A DNA stretch of 64,000 nucleotides from the NCBI GenBank assembly GCA_004431415.1, contig QPMI01000029.1, forward strand, positions 186,001-250,000. Direction: 5' to 3'. Under the pieces are notes generated by a model, which saw nothing but the letters and a program-made list of their open reading frames with translations, searched no databases and was not told the DNA's origin. The DNA is from Cyanophora paradoxa (taxonomy: Eukaryota > Glaucocystophyceae > Cyanophorales > Cyanophoraceae). This document shows positions 51,746-63,166 of this stretch, one piece after another (position 1 is the stretch's first letter; each line of letters opens with the position of its first letter). The position numbers were made by a program, and so were the translations under genes.

Positions 51746-52649
51746 CTGCGCGCGGAGGTTCGCCGCGGCCGATGCGGGTCCGAGCTACCGCGAACGTGCA
51801 AGCTTCAGGGCGCACCGGCATCATGGCGCCGCTTGGGCCTTGGGCTTCGACGACGGTGCAGCGGGAGCCGCCATCGTTCGAGCGCGGTCCGGAGGGCTGC
51901 CTGCGTGTCGATCTTCGCCTAGTCTACGTCAGAGACGATTGCGCTACTCGTGCTGAGCCCGGCTGGGCGCTACGAGGCGCGCGCCGAAACCCAGACCAGG
52001 CTCGGGCGCAAGCTCGGACGACGCACGCCTGCCACTCTCCGAGTCGTCCGCAACACGCCTCGCTGGCCTACCTCGCCGGGCGCGCTGAGCCCGATTCGGC
52101 CGTGACGAAGCACAGCGTACCCCGTACACAAGCCAAACTTCGGTCCCAGCCGAGCGCGGCCATTACAGAAGCGCCGATAGGTGCGTGCGAGAGTTCTATG
52201 CGCTTCTTGCGCACAAGCCGCTCACTGCCGGTTGTTGCAGCCGCAATTCTCTCCGCAGCCCGACGCCGCAACGGTCGCCGCAACGATCGCTGACTGCTTC
52301 TAAGGCTTGTCTTGTATTCCCTCCATTGCGAGCGATCCGCCGCCGCCGCCGCGAACGAGCTCTTGCAATTGTTTCGCGAGGCGCGCGCCGGCGCGCGGAA
52401 AATGCGTCATCATCGCCGACGGCGAGGTAAAGCAGCTCAAGCCGAAGGAGGCGCCCAATCAGCACACGTAGCGTCGTTGCGCGGCTTGTGGTCGTACGGC
52501 ATACCGAGCTCGCTGGTACGTGAAGTTAAAGCCGCGCGCCTGCAGCTGCGGCGCTAGTCGTGCAGCTCGCGCAGCTTTAGCAAGCCCGTCCGCGACTGAT
52601 CGCACCTTGCGCATGTGCAGGGCGTCTGGCTCCTGAGGAACCGCCTCAA
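51746..52649. other. Host GC-rich region, no confident gene
   Basis: Open frames here are long on both strands because of base composition. One short frame at about 52392-52470 reads GKCVIIADGEVKQLKPKEA and might be an exon, but neither its splice sites nor a family is clear. Confidence 0.3.
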
Positions 52650-54835
52650 GTGCAAGCTCTCCGCGGCCAATACCGGTCGCGGTCTGCGGCGCGGAACCCG
52701 CCGAAGCGCGACCGCGGCCGCGGCCACGGCCGGCGCCGGCCCTGCAGCATCCCCTTTCCCGTGTCGGTCGCAGCTCCGGCCGCGGCGCCGGCCACGGCGC
52801 CCGTCGCGGCAGCCAACGCTGTGTCCGTCAAGACTCCGCCCCATATCGGGATCGGCTCCTTTTCGTGCACGTGCACGCCCGCTAGCGTGTGCAGCGCGTG
52901 CACGGATCTCGTCTCTACCTTGCACGAGTACCTCGGCCGCCTGCCCTCCAAGCTGCGCGACTACGCTGCAGACATGCAGGTTCGGCGCCCTCGCCCTCTC
53001 GCATCTTCCCGCTCCTCACTGCCCGGCGCAGGAGTACCTAAACACGCTCGAGCAGACCGTCGGGCCGAAGCACGCCCTGACCGCCGCCTGCTCGCTCCGC
53101 CTCGCCCTCGCCCGCGTCGATCTCCGGAAATGGACGAGGCTGCCAGGCTCTACGAGGTACTTGTACGTGCCCTGGCCTGGATCGCTCGATCTTACGATCG
53201 CGGCGCCCCGCAGCGGGCGCGGGCGCTCTACGCCGAGGACGGGAGGCTGCGGGCGGCGAGCAGCCCCGGCGCCCTCGCCGAGCACGGCGAAGTCCTGGGC
53301 GGCGTCCACCACGCCAGGGGCGACCTTCCCTCCGCCAAGAGGGCCTACCTCGTTCGCCCTTTGAAATCGGCTAGCCCAAGTTGGCATGGCCTCTTCTCTC
53401 TCACACACACACGTGCAGTGGGCCCTTTCGTGCCGCGAGGAGCGCCTGCGGCCGCCGCTCGTGCCGACGCCCGAGAGCTTGATCTACATGGCCAAGACGG
53501 AGTACCACCTCGGCGTCTGCGTTTTCCTCATGGGCGACAACGACGCCTCGGAGTCTTACTTCAAGATACTCCATAAATATTGATCATGACAAGCTTCCGC
53601 TGACTGCCCCCGCAGTCCGGCTACGCGCACGAGCGGGAGGCGGGGGCGGGCGGGGATCGCGCGGCGCTGCTGCGACCTGCCGGTCCACGCCTACCTCACC
53701 CTACTCGGGAGGGGCACTCCGCCGCCGGCCGCCTGGACCGCCTCCACGACGTCATGCGGGTCCGTTATCGTACGACGCGGCCCGGCCCTGCCCTGGAGCT
53801 TAGCTTAAGCCCAGCCTAGATTAGAATCTTAGCTTAAGCTAAGCTTAGCTAAAGATAAAGCCTCGGCCGGTGCGGGCGTACGACGCGGCCGGGCCGGGGG
53901 CGGCGCCCGTGCTTAAGCTAAGCTTAAGCTTGCGCCGCCTCGGCCGACCCGGCCGGCCTGGCTTCGGCTGGGCGGCGCCCGCGCTTCAGCCTTAGCTTCA
54001 GCCGCCTCGGCCGACCCGGCCGGCCTGGCTAAGCTTAAGCTCGAGTCGCCTCGCAGATGGCTGCGGCGATCGCGGAGCGCGGGCTGTGCCGCGCCTGCGT
54101 CGCGCGCGGCGACCTCGCCGGAGTCGCCAAGGCGTTCTCAAGCATCTGCTGCAAGCGCGGCGACTTCGCCAGCGCAGAGGCGTTCTTAGAGGTGGGCGGG
54201 CGATCCCGGCCCTCGCCTTGTGCTTGATAAGGACACCGAACGCGTGCCAGGCACGCGTGCCGGGGTTGCCCGGCAGGGCAGAGTCCTCCTCCTTAGACTA
54301 TCTGCCCGCCGTCCTAGGCATAGCTATATAGCCTTCTGCCTGCGCGGCCTTAGACGTCGACGTCGCTGACGCCCTCTGCTCTACAGCGCCTCGTGGCGGA
54401 GACCGAACGGCTCCTGGGCGCCGAGCACCGCCGCCTCGGCTCGGCCCTCGTGCTCCTCGCCCGCTGCAAGCTGGACGCCGGCGAGCCGCCGGAGACCATC
54501 TACCCCTCGCCCGCGTGCGCCCGGACCCGTCCCGTCCGGCCGACGCGCGCTGTACCCCTGCCGCTCGCTCACCTGAGCCGTACCGCAGCGCGGGTGGGGG
54601 TTCTCAGGGCGACCCTGGGCGCAACCAGCCCTAGCCCCGAGGTCGAGGGGCGATCATCCTGCTAGGGGAGCTGCTGAGCAGGGCGCCGCACTTGGACGCC
54701 GACAAGAGCGTCGATATCGTCCAGGTGCGTCCCGTTTTCGAATCCGCCCGGCCCGAACTGATGCATTAGTCTTAAGGCGTACGTGCCCGCAGCGCGTTCT
54801 GGACTGGGCATCGGCGAACGACCGCATGCCGGCGG
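52650..54835 (+). CDS. TPR-repeat protein (kinesin-light-chain-like), multi-exon
   Basis: Candidate exons: 52650-52978 (ending KLRDYAADMQ before GTTCGG); 53030-53155 (EYLNTLEQTVGPKHALTAACSL, after GGCGCAG); 53217-53350 (ARALYAEDGRLRAA ... DLPSAKRAYL); 53419-53580 (TPESLIYMAKTEYHLGVCVF); one beginning 53616; 54058-54190 (MAAAIAERGLCRACVARGDL); 54387-54505 (RLVAETERLLGAEHRRLGSA); and two short ones to about 54835. The G-x-x-H-x-x-x-x pattern and A-x-x-x-Y/L-x-x-x-L helices indicate tetratricopeptide repeats, a scaffold for protein binding. In exon 2 one base seems missing in a G run near 53137 (LRKW to DEAARLYE). Exon limits are approximate. Confidence 0.55.
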
Positions 54836-54968
54836 TGAACATTGTGCTTCGGATACCACGGCACATCGCGGTCTCTCACTCAGGCCCGCCTTGCACCTCC
54901 CCGGCTGTGCATTTACCACGTAAAACCGGCAGGAGCGGGCACTCCCCAAGGAAACCCTCAGGGCGCGA

Positions 54969-56763
54969 ATGGACAGCAGACTGGAGACGCGCAGGCGGGA
55001 GAAGGAAGAGCGGCAGCGGGCGGAGGAGGAGCGCGAGCGGGCGCGGCGGGAGGCCGAGCGCGCCGAGCGCGCCGCCCGCGACGCCGCCGACCGCGTGCGC
55101 CGTCTGAGCCGTCTGAGCCGTCTGAGCCGTCTGAGCTCGCCTTCGAATTCTGAGCTGCGCGGGGGGCAGGAGGCGGCAAAGAGGCGTATGGGGGGCTCGC
55201 AGTGGGCCCCCGCTAAGAAGCTCCTTACGCGCCTTGACGCGCTTCTCAAGGTTAGTAAGCCTCTTTCCCCCCTCCCGCCTCCTCCCCTCCTCCCCTACCC
55301 CCTCCCCCCCTCCCTTCGAATTCCGTCACACACACACACACACACGCCCTCCCCGCCTCGAAATTAGAAAGCGCACCCCTCCCCGGCCCTTACCCCAGCC
55401 GTCCACCCTCCCCCCCCCTCTCTCCCCCCTGCCTCCAAGAGTGCTGCCCCCCCCCCTCCTCCCCCCCCTCCCCCCAATGCCTCTAAGAGGGGCGCGCAGC
55501 GATCGCCGGGCGACTTCGAGGGTCGCCTGCTCCGCATCCGTGCGCGAGCGAGCGAGCCGAGCCGAGCCGGTCCTCGGCTCTGATTTGATCTCGCTGACGG
55601 GCGGGCGGGCGGACCCGGGGGGCGCAGAGTGCATGGCAGGGGCGGGCCAGCTCGAGGAGGCGGGGCGGGAGGCGGAGCGGGCCGAGCGGGCGCTCGCCGG
55701 CGCCGGCGCCAGCGCGGACGCCCTCCAGAGGTGCGCATGCGCGGTCCGGTCGCCCTCCCTCCAAGGCTCGACGGGCGCGCCCTGAGCCGCAGCGGCAGGG
55801 TTCAGGATCAGCGGCGCGTCATCGCGGGCGAGCTGCTGCAGCGCGAGGAGGCGAAGAAGCGGGAGGAGGCGCAGAGGCGGGAGGAAATGGCGGCGAAGAG
55901 GAAGGAGGAGGAAGAGGAGGCGCTGCGCGCGAAGGAACAGCGGCGCGCGCAGGAGCGGCGGCAGCTGCAGCGGAAGGAGCAGAAGCGAGAAGAGGCGCGC
56001 CCGCAGGCGGAGGGAGCCGAGCGGCAGCGTGCGGCGGAGCAGCTGCAGCAGCGGAGGCGCGAGGAAGAGCGGCGGGCCGCGCAGGCAGCTGCAGCCGCGG
56101 CAGCGCCAGCGGAGACCTCAAGCCCGCCGCCTTCCGAGGCCGGCCCCAGCTCGGGCCGTTGGTCGGAGGCTGCGGCTGCGGCTGCCGCCTGCCGCTTCTT
56201 CGCGAGGGGCCTCTGCCGCAACGGCGACCGCTGCCGGTGCGGGAGGTTGGGCGGGCCGGGGCTTCGAATTCCCCGCGCGCCCCTAGCCTCTCGCGCGGTC
56301 GTCCCGCCCCTCTGTCGACTGTTTGTTTGGCAGGTACCGGCACGAGGCGAGGGCGGACGCCGGGGCGGGGGCGGGCGACCTCGAGCCTGGGCCCGCGCCG
56401 GCGCCTTTCGCGGCCCCGAGGGGGCAGATCCAGGGCCCGCGGGCGAGCCCGGGCCCGAGTGCGCCATCTGCCTCGGGCCCCTGTCTGCCGGCCCGCCCGC
56501 CGCCGCCCTCCCCTGCCGCCGTGCGCCCCGCACCCAAAGCGTCTCTTGCTTCTCTAATTATAATGCCTAAGATTTACCTTGCGCTTGCATCTCCGCAGAC
56601 CGCTTCCACGGCCCCTGCATCGAGGCGTGGAGAAGGGCGATCGCGAGCTCGGGCGGGGCCGCCGCCGGCCGCCGCCCTGCCCCTTCCGCTGCCCCCTCCC
56701 GGCGCGCCCCACTCGGCCCTACCTGCCCCCGGCCTCTTCTCCACTCGAGCCTCTTCCCAGTAA
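54969..56763 (+). CDS. Coiled-coil, CCCH and RING finger protein (putative E3 ubiquitin ligase)
   Basis: Exons with long E/R/K-rich helical stretches (54969-55140 and 55805-56100) lead to a CCCH zinc finger and a RING finger. The finger CRFFARGLCRNGDRC is cut by an intron at 56237-56333 (GTGCGG...TTGGCAG); joining restores the last ligand, giving C-x7-C-x5-C-x3-H. A second intron (56521-56598) splits the RING: CAICLGPLS...LPC on one side and the H-x-x-H-x-x-C part (FHGPCIEAWRR) on the other, followed by CPFRC. Such CCCH-RING proteins act as ubiquitin ligases, often with RNA binding. A (CGTCTGAGC)n repeat encodes RLS repeats near 55105. First exons may belong to a separate gene. Confidence 0.6.
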
Positions 56764-58209
56764 TTTATTCGCCTTTCAGGCGTTTAGCTTGCAATTGCTG
56801 CACGACAGCCGATTAGCTGACGTCTTATCGTCTGCTCTGACCTATAGCTATATATATCAAGGGGGGGTCGACTGCTTTTCCCCGCAGCGCTGGCAAACGC
56901 ACAAGCACACTGCGACCGCATGTAAAGCGCAGGCTGCGCAGCCCGCCGAGCGATCGACTCGGCGACCTGCTGCCGGCGCCGCTACGGCATGCGCAGCCGC
57001 GCGCTAGATATGCAGCTGCGGGCCTAGGCGCGAACGGTACCGACAGCTTGCATGTGATCATGACCAGGACAGTCGGATATCTAGATCTTATAAATCAACC
57101 GCGCGACCCTGAGAAGAGGGCGCCGCGCGGGGGAGGGGGCGCGGCCCAGCGCGGCTCTAGCTTGCTAGCTTGGTCCTAAGAAACCTGGTCTTGCAGCCCC
57201 AGAACGACCCTAAGAAGAGGGCGCCGGGCGGGGGCGAGGCGCGATGCTCTAGCTTGGCCGGCCCGGGCGGGGGTGGGGTGGGGCGGGGGGCGCCGCGCAG
57301 GCCGTGAACAGTTCGCATTTGGACACGTACTCAAAACGCAGGTCCGGGCTACAAGTGTGGGAATGTACACTGCGGCCGCCGCGGCCGCGGGCCCAGCCCA
57401 CCAGCGAACTGGCCGGCCGGGCCCTGCGTGGCCCCCTAAGGAGAGTAATGCGCCTCCCCGCGGACACTCTGGCTAGCTAAATAGCTACATGTGCCCGCAT
57501 GCGCGGCGTGGTGCTGCATCGCGTCTTGTGGCGGCGGGGGGTCGTCTAGGGGCGGTGGCGGGAGCCCCTACAGGCCCATGGAGGGAACCCGACATGAGGT
57601 CAGCCTGCGGTGGGCGCGAAGAGGGGTCAGATCGTAATCCAAAATCAAAACAAACGGGGCCGCACTCGATCGACGAGCCTCCCACCCAGAGGAGCGCCTG
57701 CGCGGGCGGAGGACGATCAGCCGCCGAGCAGGCCGACGCTCCAGGGCACCTGCGCGCGCGGTGCGCACCTGGGGCGCGTCTTGGACGGGAGCCCCTACAG
57801 GCCCTGTGGGGGGCCCGACATGGAGTCAGCCTGCGCCGGAGGGCGAAAAAGGGGGTCAGATCGATATATCGAAAAAGCCTTTGTTTTCAAAGGGAACGGG
57901 GGCGCACTCGATCGACGTGCCTCCCGCCAAAGGCGAACGCCTGCGCGCCGAAGGGCGCAACGATGCATCAGAGGACCATCGCGGCAGGACTTCATGAAGG
58001 ACCAGGGCGCAGAACGAACTGGGCATTTGCTCGAGCACGATGGATGTGCCCGAAGCCTCGCCAGGCCGCGCGGAGGCGGCCCGCCGCTGATTCTGGTGAC
58101 CTGTAACGCGTGCATTCGCTGAGCATGCGGACCACGATGAGGGGAAGACGACGGGAAGACGCCAACGCACCTTGCAATGCTGCACGGAATGGAATGTGAC
58201 CGCGAAACC
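56764..58209. repeat. Host region with diverged tandem repeats, no confident gene
   Basis: Two direct repeats of AAGAAGAGGGCGCCG-type sequence lie about 100 bases apart (57110 and 57211). Further on, a unit of roughly 230 bases occurs twice in diverged form (57550-57706 and 57780-57935), sharing GGGAGCCCCTACAGGCCC, GTCAGCCTGCG and GCACTCGATCGACG. No gene is supported. Confidence 0.45.
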
Positions 58210-58606
58210 AGTGTTGACCTGCTATATACGTGGTTCATAATGCAACGTTTCAGCTTTCGACTTTCGAGCATGAAAGGCGAGGGGAAAAAGTGGTTTTCGA
58301 GGGGAAAACGTAAGGAGGTCGGGTGAACAGTTCCGCTTCGAATTTAAATTTAAATCATTGAGTCTTGTTGAAATCATTGAATTGCATTCCACTCCTAGAG
58401 ATCTCCTCTCCTCTAGATCTCCTCTCGCTGCACGCGCGCGCATGCGCAGCTTCAGCTGCAGGCGCCCCCGCGAATATGGTGCGCCGTCTATCTGCATCAC
58501 CGATGCGGACCGCTGATGCCTGCATGCGAAAATCCGATTTTCGCAGCCGGAGACACGATCGAGGGCCAAGCGCCGCGGCTTCAGTGGCCCCAACGCCGCG
58601 GCGTCA

Positions 58607-60097
58607 GTGGCCCCAACGCCGAAGCGGAAATGCGGGCGTCGAGGCAAAGCAGAAGGTGCGCGTCGATCGCCTCGAGCTTCTGCAATCGCAGATATCGATA
58701 TCGATCGCGAGCGCTTTTTTGCAGCGAGTTCGCTCTCGCTGGAAACGCTGCCGGACGACGTTCTCTGGCAAGTGCTCGAGCACCTCGGAGCAGCGGACGC
58801 CTTCGACTCGCTGGCGGGCGCGCGCGAGCCGCCGCCTGCGGGACCTCGTCCGTGGCCACGGCACTTGGAGCTCGCTTTCGCTGCCGTGGCCCTACTTCCG
58901 CAAGCACCTCGGGCAATTGCGGCACGAGGAGGAAAAGAAGTGGCCGATCGTCAGCCCGCGGCGAATTCTGGAGGCCTGGGCGGCGCGGGTGGAGAAGGGC
59001 CTCGTGAAGGTGCGCTCGAGCTCGCACGTGCGTCGGACGCGAAAAGCTTCGGCGTTCCATGGCCATGACTTCACTGCAGGCGCGGTCCTTTCAGGTGGAC
59101 ACGACGATCGATGGGGAAGACGTGGACCCGGACCTCTACGGAGACGACTTATACATTGACATTGAGGAGAAGTACGGGACGGATCTGGACGTGATGTGCG
59201 ACGTCGACTCGCCACACCCGAACAAGTACAACAATTACGGCAGCTCCGAGTTCTGGGGCCGGGCTGTCCCCTTCCTCCGCTTCCTTCGCCACATGGGCCC
59301 CGAGCTGCAGAGCATCTCCATCACCCACGGCGGCGTGCGCCCATTGATTACGACTGTCTGCGCGAATTTTTGAATCGATCGCGATTTCGCTTAAGCCTGT
59401 TTCGTGAATCAGATCTCGCCTCCGTACGGTCTCTCTCCGGTCCTGAATGCCAGCTGGGGGCCCGACTACGACTACAGGATGCTCTGGGAGGCGGAGGAAA
59501 AGGCAAGCTGCGAGCTCCTTAAAATTAGGCCTTTTCTTGACCGAAAACGGTACCGGTGCAGGCTCTGATGGGCAGGCTAGCGCTGTACGTGGCCGCGCTC
59601 CTGGCGCAGCTCGCGCCTCTCGGCTCCACCCTTCAGAGCTTCTCGATCCGCCTCTGCGGGGAGCCGCCTCGCGCCGGTGCGGATGCGCATGCGATACCGT
59701 AGAAGTTCTCGAGACCTTTCGCTGTTTTCCCTGGCTGAGCTGGGCCGGGGGCGCGACGCATGCAGTCAAAAGCTATCCATTCGAGGGAGTTCGTGTGCTT
59801 TGTTCGCGAAATTGCGCACTCGAGCTCGTTGTCACATTTCGCGCAGTCTAGTCCTGCAGGGGTCACTGGCGCGAGCTGAAGCCGGCCCTCGCCCCTTTCT
59901 CCGCCCTCCGCCGCCTCCACATCTACGCCGTACACCTCCTCGAAGCCGAGGAGCTGCGCACCGTCGGCGCCGCGCTGCCGGCCCTCCGCGAGCTCGGCAC
60001 CTGGTGCAAAGGGGACGAGAAGAGGGGCGCAGTCGACCCCGCGGCGCGCCTCTCCCCCCTTCAGGAGCTCATCCCGAGCCTTGAAGCGGTGCCTTGA
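58607..60097 (+). CDS. F-box protein with possible C-terminal leucine-rich repeats
   Basis: A clear F-box lies near 58735-58800 (LETLPDDVLWQVLEHLGAAD), followed in a neighbouring frame by ASRRLRDLVR, which completes the usual F-box tail; the frame change may be one more base error or a short intron. A second exon from about 59078, after TTCACTGCAG, encodes ARSFQVDTTIDGEDVDPDLY and NKYNNYGSSEFWGRAVPFLR. Later pieces (LAPLGSTLQSFSI, LRRLHIYAVHLLEAEELRTV, LPALRELGTW) look like leucine-rich repeats, ending with a stop at 60095-60097. F-box proteins bring substrates to SCF ubiquitin ligases. The initiator codon is uncertain and likely upstream near 58500. Confidence 0.6.
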
Positions 60098-61543
60098 GCT
60101 TTTCGAATTACGGACTAGATTATCATCTCCCATCAGCGAGATCAAAGAATACGGGGACATATACTAGACTCGCGCCCAGTGATATCGATACGCCCCGGCC
60201 CCTTTAGTTTTACAGACTGTGACCCCGTCGACGTCGTGTCGCGATCATGAGCCGCTGCACGGCCTCCAATTGCCCAAATTACAATTGCAAGCTGCCTCGT
60301 GCATTCGCCCCCTGTGGCGAGCCGCCCTAGGCCTTTCGCCGCGCTTTGCGGCCTCCCTAGCTATATATAGGCCTCGGCCTGCCCCTTCTCCGGATCCCTC
60401 CTCCCGTTTCCCCCATTAATCACAGCAAGGTCGTTAATTCCTTGCTCCCCCTCTCTCCGCATATGATTGCGGGGCGGGCGGCCGCGGGGGCGGGTGGGGA
60501 GGGCGGGGCGGGGTAATGTATGGCGGGGGCGGGCGGGCGGGCGGGGGGCGGGGCCCGAGGCCGGCGGCCGGCGGCCGCGGCCCCCGACCTAATTGCGATC
60601 TAACTGAGTCGTCGACCTAATTGCAATTAGATCGCAATCAGGTCCTTGCAATTGGATCGCAATTAGGTCCTTATGCCCATTTTATTGTCGGAATTTAGTC
60701 GGGGCGATCCAATATATTAAGTCTCAGTTAGGTCGTAATTAGATCAGTTGACGTTCGGACCCCTTTTTACTAGTGATCATGAGAAGGAGCCGTCGGGGCG
60801 GGGGAGCAGCGCCGAGACGGTTTCCGCGTCCTGCTTCGAATTCTATGTCAAATTTTGTCAAATTTGTCAAATGCGCCCAGCAGCAGGCGTAGAACAATTA
60901 GAACCTTTCCTTGGCCCGCAGACCCTGCGGCCAGCTTTCAGAGGAGTCCGCTCTTTCTCTCTTTTATTTTCTTTCCACGGACCGCTGCCTTTCTTTCACT
61001 TTCTTAGCAAACGTCTCATACCTTTTTTCGGGCCTGGCCCCTAGCCCGGTGCACCAGATTGTTTAGCACAGTCGGCTGCTAGCGGGGCTGCGCCCCTCCC
61101 TTGAACAACTACAGCTAGTTCTCTTGTATGGGCCCAGCCCCACTGCTTTCACGAAGGCTTTTTTGAGATTTTTGCCTTCGGCCCTGCAACTTAGACTAGA
61201 GATTAGATAGGCCTAAGCCTGGATGTGGGGGGGGGGGGGGGGGGGGGGGGGAGGGGCGGGGGAGGGGGGGCGGCGGGGCTAGGAAGAGGGTGCCCGCATA
61301 GGTAAGGACGCGCCCGCTCAGGACCCTCGGCGGCGACGGGAGCGGGAGGAGGTAAAAACAAATTTAAATCACAGGCATTCACGTTCAGCTACAGACTGCA
61401 AGCGCATGCGCAGCTGCACTGTCTCCTGCACAGTGCCTGCACTGCGGCAGCTACAAATTTCCTACAATTACTACTAGTATATATATAGGCTACTTGGCAT
61501 AGTAGGCTGCACATATCGTTGCAGGATTACTACGTATACCGTA
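60098..61543. other. Host intergenic sequence (block B)
   Basis: No gene supported. It includes a TATATATAGG site near 60362, a GCGGGCGG-rich run (60470-60590), duplicated GCAATTAGATCGCAAT words (60617-60670), a run of about 25 G at 61226 and a segment of AT-rich repeats near 61470. Confidence 0.5.
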
Positions 61544-61955
61544 CGTGTAACACTTAAGTAATTAATGCGGGCACTTTAGTATTTTTTTTGAGAGACTACG
61601 GAAGGGCAAACCCCCCGTATAGGTACTACGGTAGTAAAATTAAAAATCGACAAAGCAATCACAAATCAAAGATAGTCGTAGGCAATCGCGATCGCAAGAC
61701 GTATATACGCATAAGAACTAGGGATCACGACGAGGGACAATGCGGTCCCAAATTAATGCGTTTTTCGCTGTCAAAACGCATTAATTTGGGACCGCATTAA
61801 TATCGAAACGCTAAGAAAGTGCTGTATGTACCCCTTACAGCAGCCAAAAGGCTTAAGCTTCAAAACGCATTAATTCGGTGCCACATTATTATCAATACCA
61901 GGGGTCCGGGTCCAAAAACGCATTTATTACTGGCGCATTAATTAAGTGTTACACG
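61544..61955. repeat. Palindromic repeat element with CGCAT word (E1)
   Basis: About 412 bases with imperfect terminal inverted repeats (CGTGTAACACTTAA at both ends) and five or more inverted copies of CGCATTAAT(T)T, including a palindrome around TCCCAAATTAATGCG near 61750. The interior has GTACCCC and AAGGCTTAAGCTTCAAAA, matching in complement the core of the elements at 62174 and 62885. Non-autonomous transposon-like. Confidence 0.6.
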
Positions 61956-62173
61956 GTAGTATACTAGTAGCCTAGTAGCTAGTATTGGTAGTATGGTACT
62001 AGCGCAGAAAACAAAATCCGACCGTCGGACCGATGATATCGATCGTGTCTTTTGGCACTTCCGGGATCACGGCGGGATCGGATATCGAATCATATTAACG
62101 ATACCGTAATACACAATATATTATGTCATGCAAATTTATGTCGTTTTAAAACCCGAGCCTTCTCTATGCGAAA

Positions 62174-62334
62174 TATGACGTCCCCAAATTATGTCGGCGT
62201 GCAATTTTCAGGCTTGTATGGGGCGGTAAAATTGGGGGGTACTATATGGGGCGGCTTAGCGAGCCCAAATTATGACGTCTCCAAATTATGTCGTTTTGTC
62301 AAGTTTTAGGCGACATAATTTCGGGACGACATAA
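62174..62334. repeat. Palindromic repeat element with CGACA word (E2)
   Basis: Inverted copies of AAATTATGTCG / CGACATAATTT at both sides of a core reading TTCAGGCTTGTATGG, then TTGGGGGGTACT, then CGGCTTAGCGAG. The core is almost the same as that of the element at 62885-63166, which uses a different flanking word. Confidence 0.6.
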
Positions 62335-62884
62335 TAAAGTACAGACCTTAATATTCTGCATTACGGTATCCGATCATTCCGATGATCGATGCCACAATGC
62401 AGCCACGTGCACATGCCGGCGCCATGATGCATCATGCTGCTGATTCATGCATGATCACGAATCACGATCATCGCCGACTCGACGCCGAGTCGGATGTGGC
62501 GGGATCGATATCCATCAGGAGTCAGGACTCCGGACTCCGGATCGAATCCAGAGCCTACTAGGCTAGCCTAGTAGGAGTCTAGGACACTCAGGCTAGGACT
62601 CTAGCCGAGAAGCCAAGTAGAAGGCTACGTATACTTAGTAGTATAACCTCGAGGCTGTCGCGAATCCAGACTCGCGATCGGAGACTCGGACTCGCCGAGT
62701 CGCGAGTCGCGATCGGAAATCGCGGCCCTGATTCGCGGGATCCCGGCCCGAATTTCCGGAAATGAAATTGGCGCCTCGAGTTTCCGGCCCGAATCCCGGG
62801 ATTCCCGGCCCGGTACGCGTCCGGAGGCTCCGGAGCCTCGATCGGACCGGACTCGGACTCACCGGAGAGTCCAAGCGTGTGGCA
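62335..62884. other. Host intergenic sequence with palindromic GAGTCGCGA words
   Basis: No gene supported. Contains ATGATGC/GCATGATG short repeats (62420-62470), CTAGGCTAGCCTAG palindromes (62560-62580) and repeated CGCGAGTCG words (62690-62730). Confidence 0.4.
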
Positions 62885-63166
62885 CGAAATTACCGCGGCA
62901 TAAATTACCGCGTTATAAGCTATAAGCCTATATATAACTTATAAGCCGGCCCTGGTCCGGGCCGAAGGTGGCCAAAATACCGCGGTACCAAATTACCGCG
63001 TTACTAGTATAAATTTTGAGGCTTGTATGGAGCAGTTATTTTGGGGGGTACTGTACCAGTGTTTGGAGCAACTTAGCAGCAGGTTCAACGGTTATTACCG
63101 CGTTATCGAATTACCGCGTTTCGTCAAGATTTTGGCCATGGCGCGGTTATGTCAAGATTTTGGCGT
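62885..63166. repeat. Palindromic repeat element with CGCGG word (E3)
   Basis: Repeated AAATTACCGCG / CGCGGTA words in inverted orientation flank a core TTTTGAGGCTTGTATGG, TTTGGGGGGTACTGTA, CAACTTAGCAGCAGG. It shares the core with E2 but replaces the E2 word CGACATAAT by CGCGGTAAT throughout. Confidence 0.6.

Larger units (their letters stand above)
58210..62162. repeat. Host duplication block B (full-length copy of block A)
   Basis: Same content and orientation as 10040-13852 but 140 bases longer. Because frames are mostly preserved here, this copy is the better guide to gene content. Confidence 0.9.
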
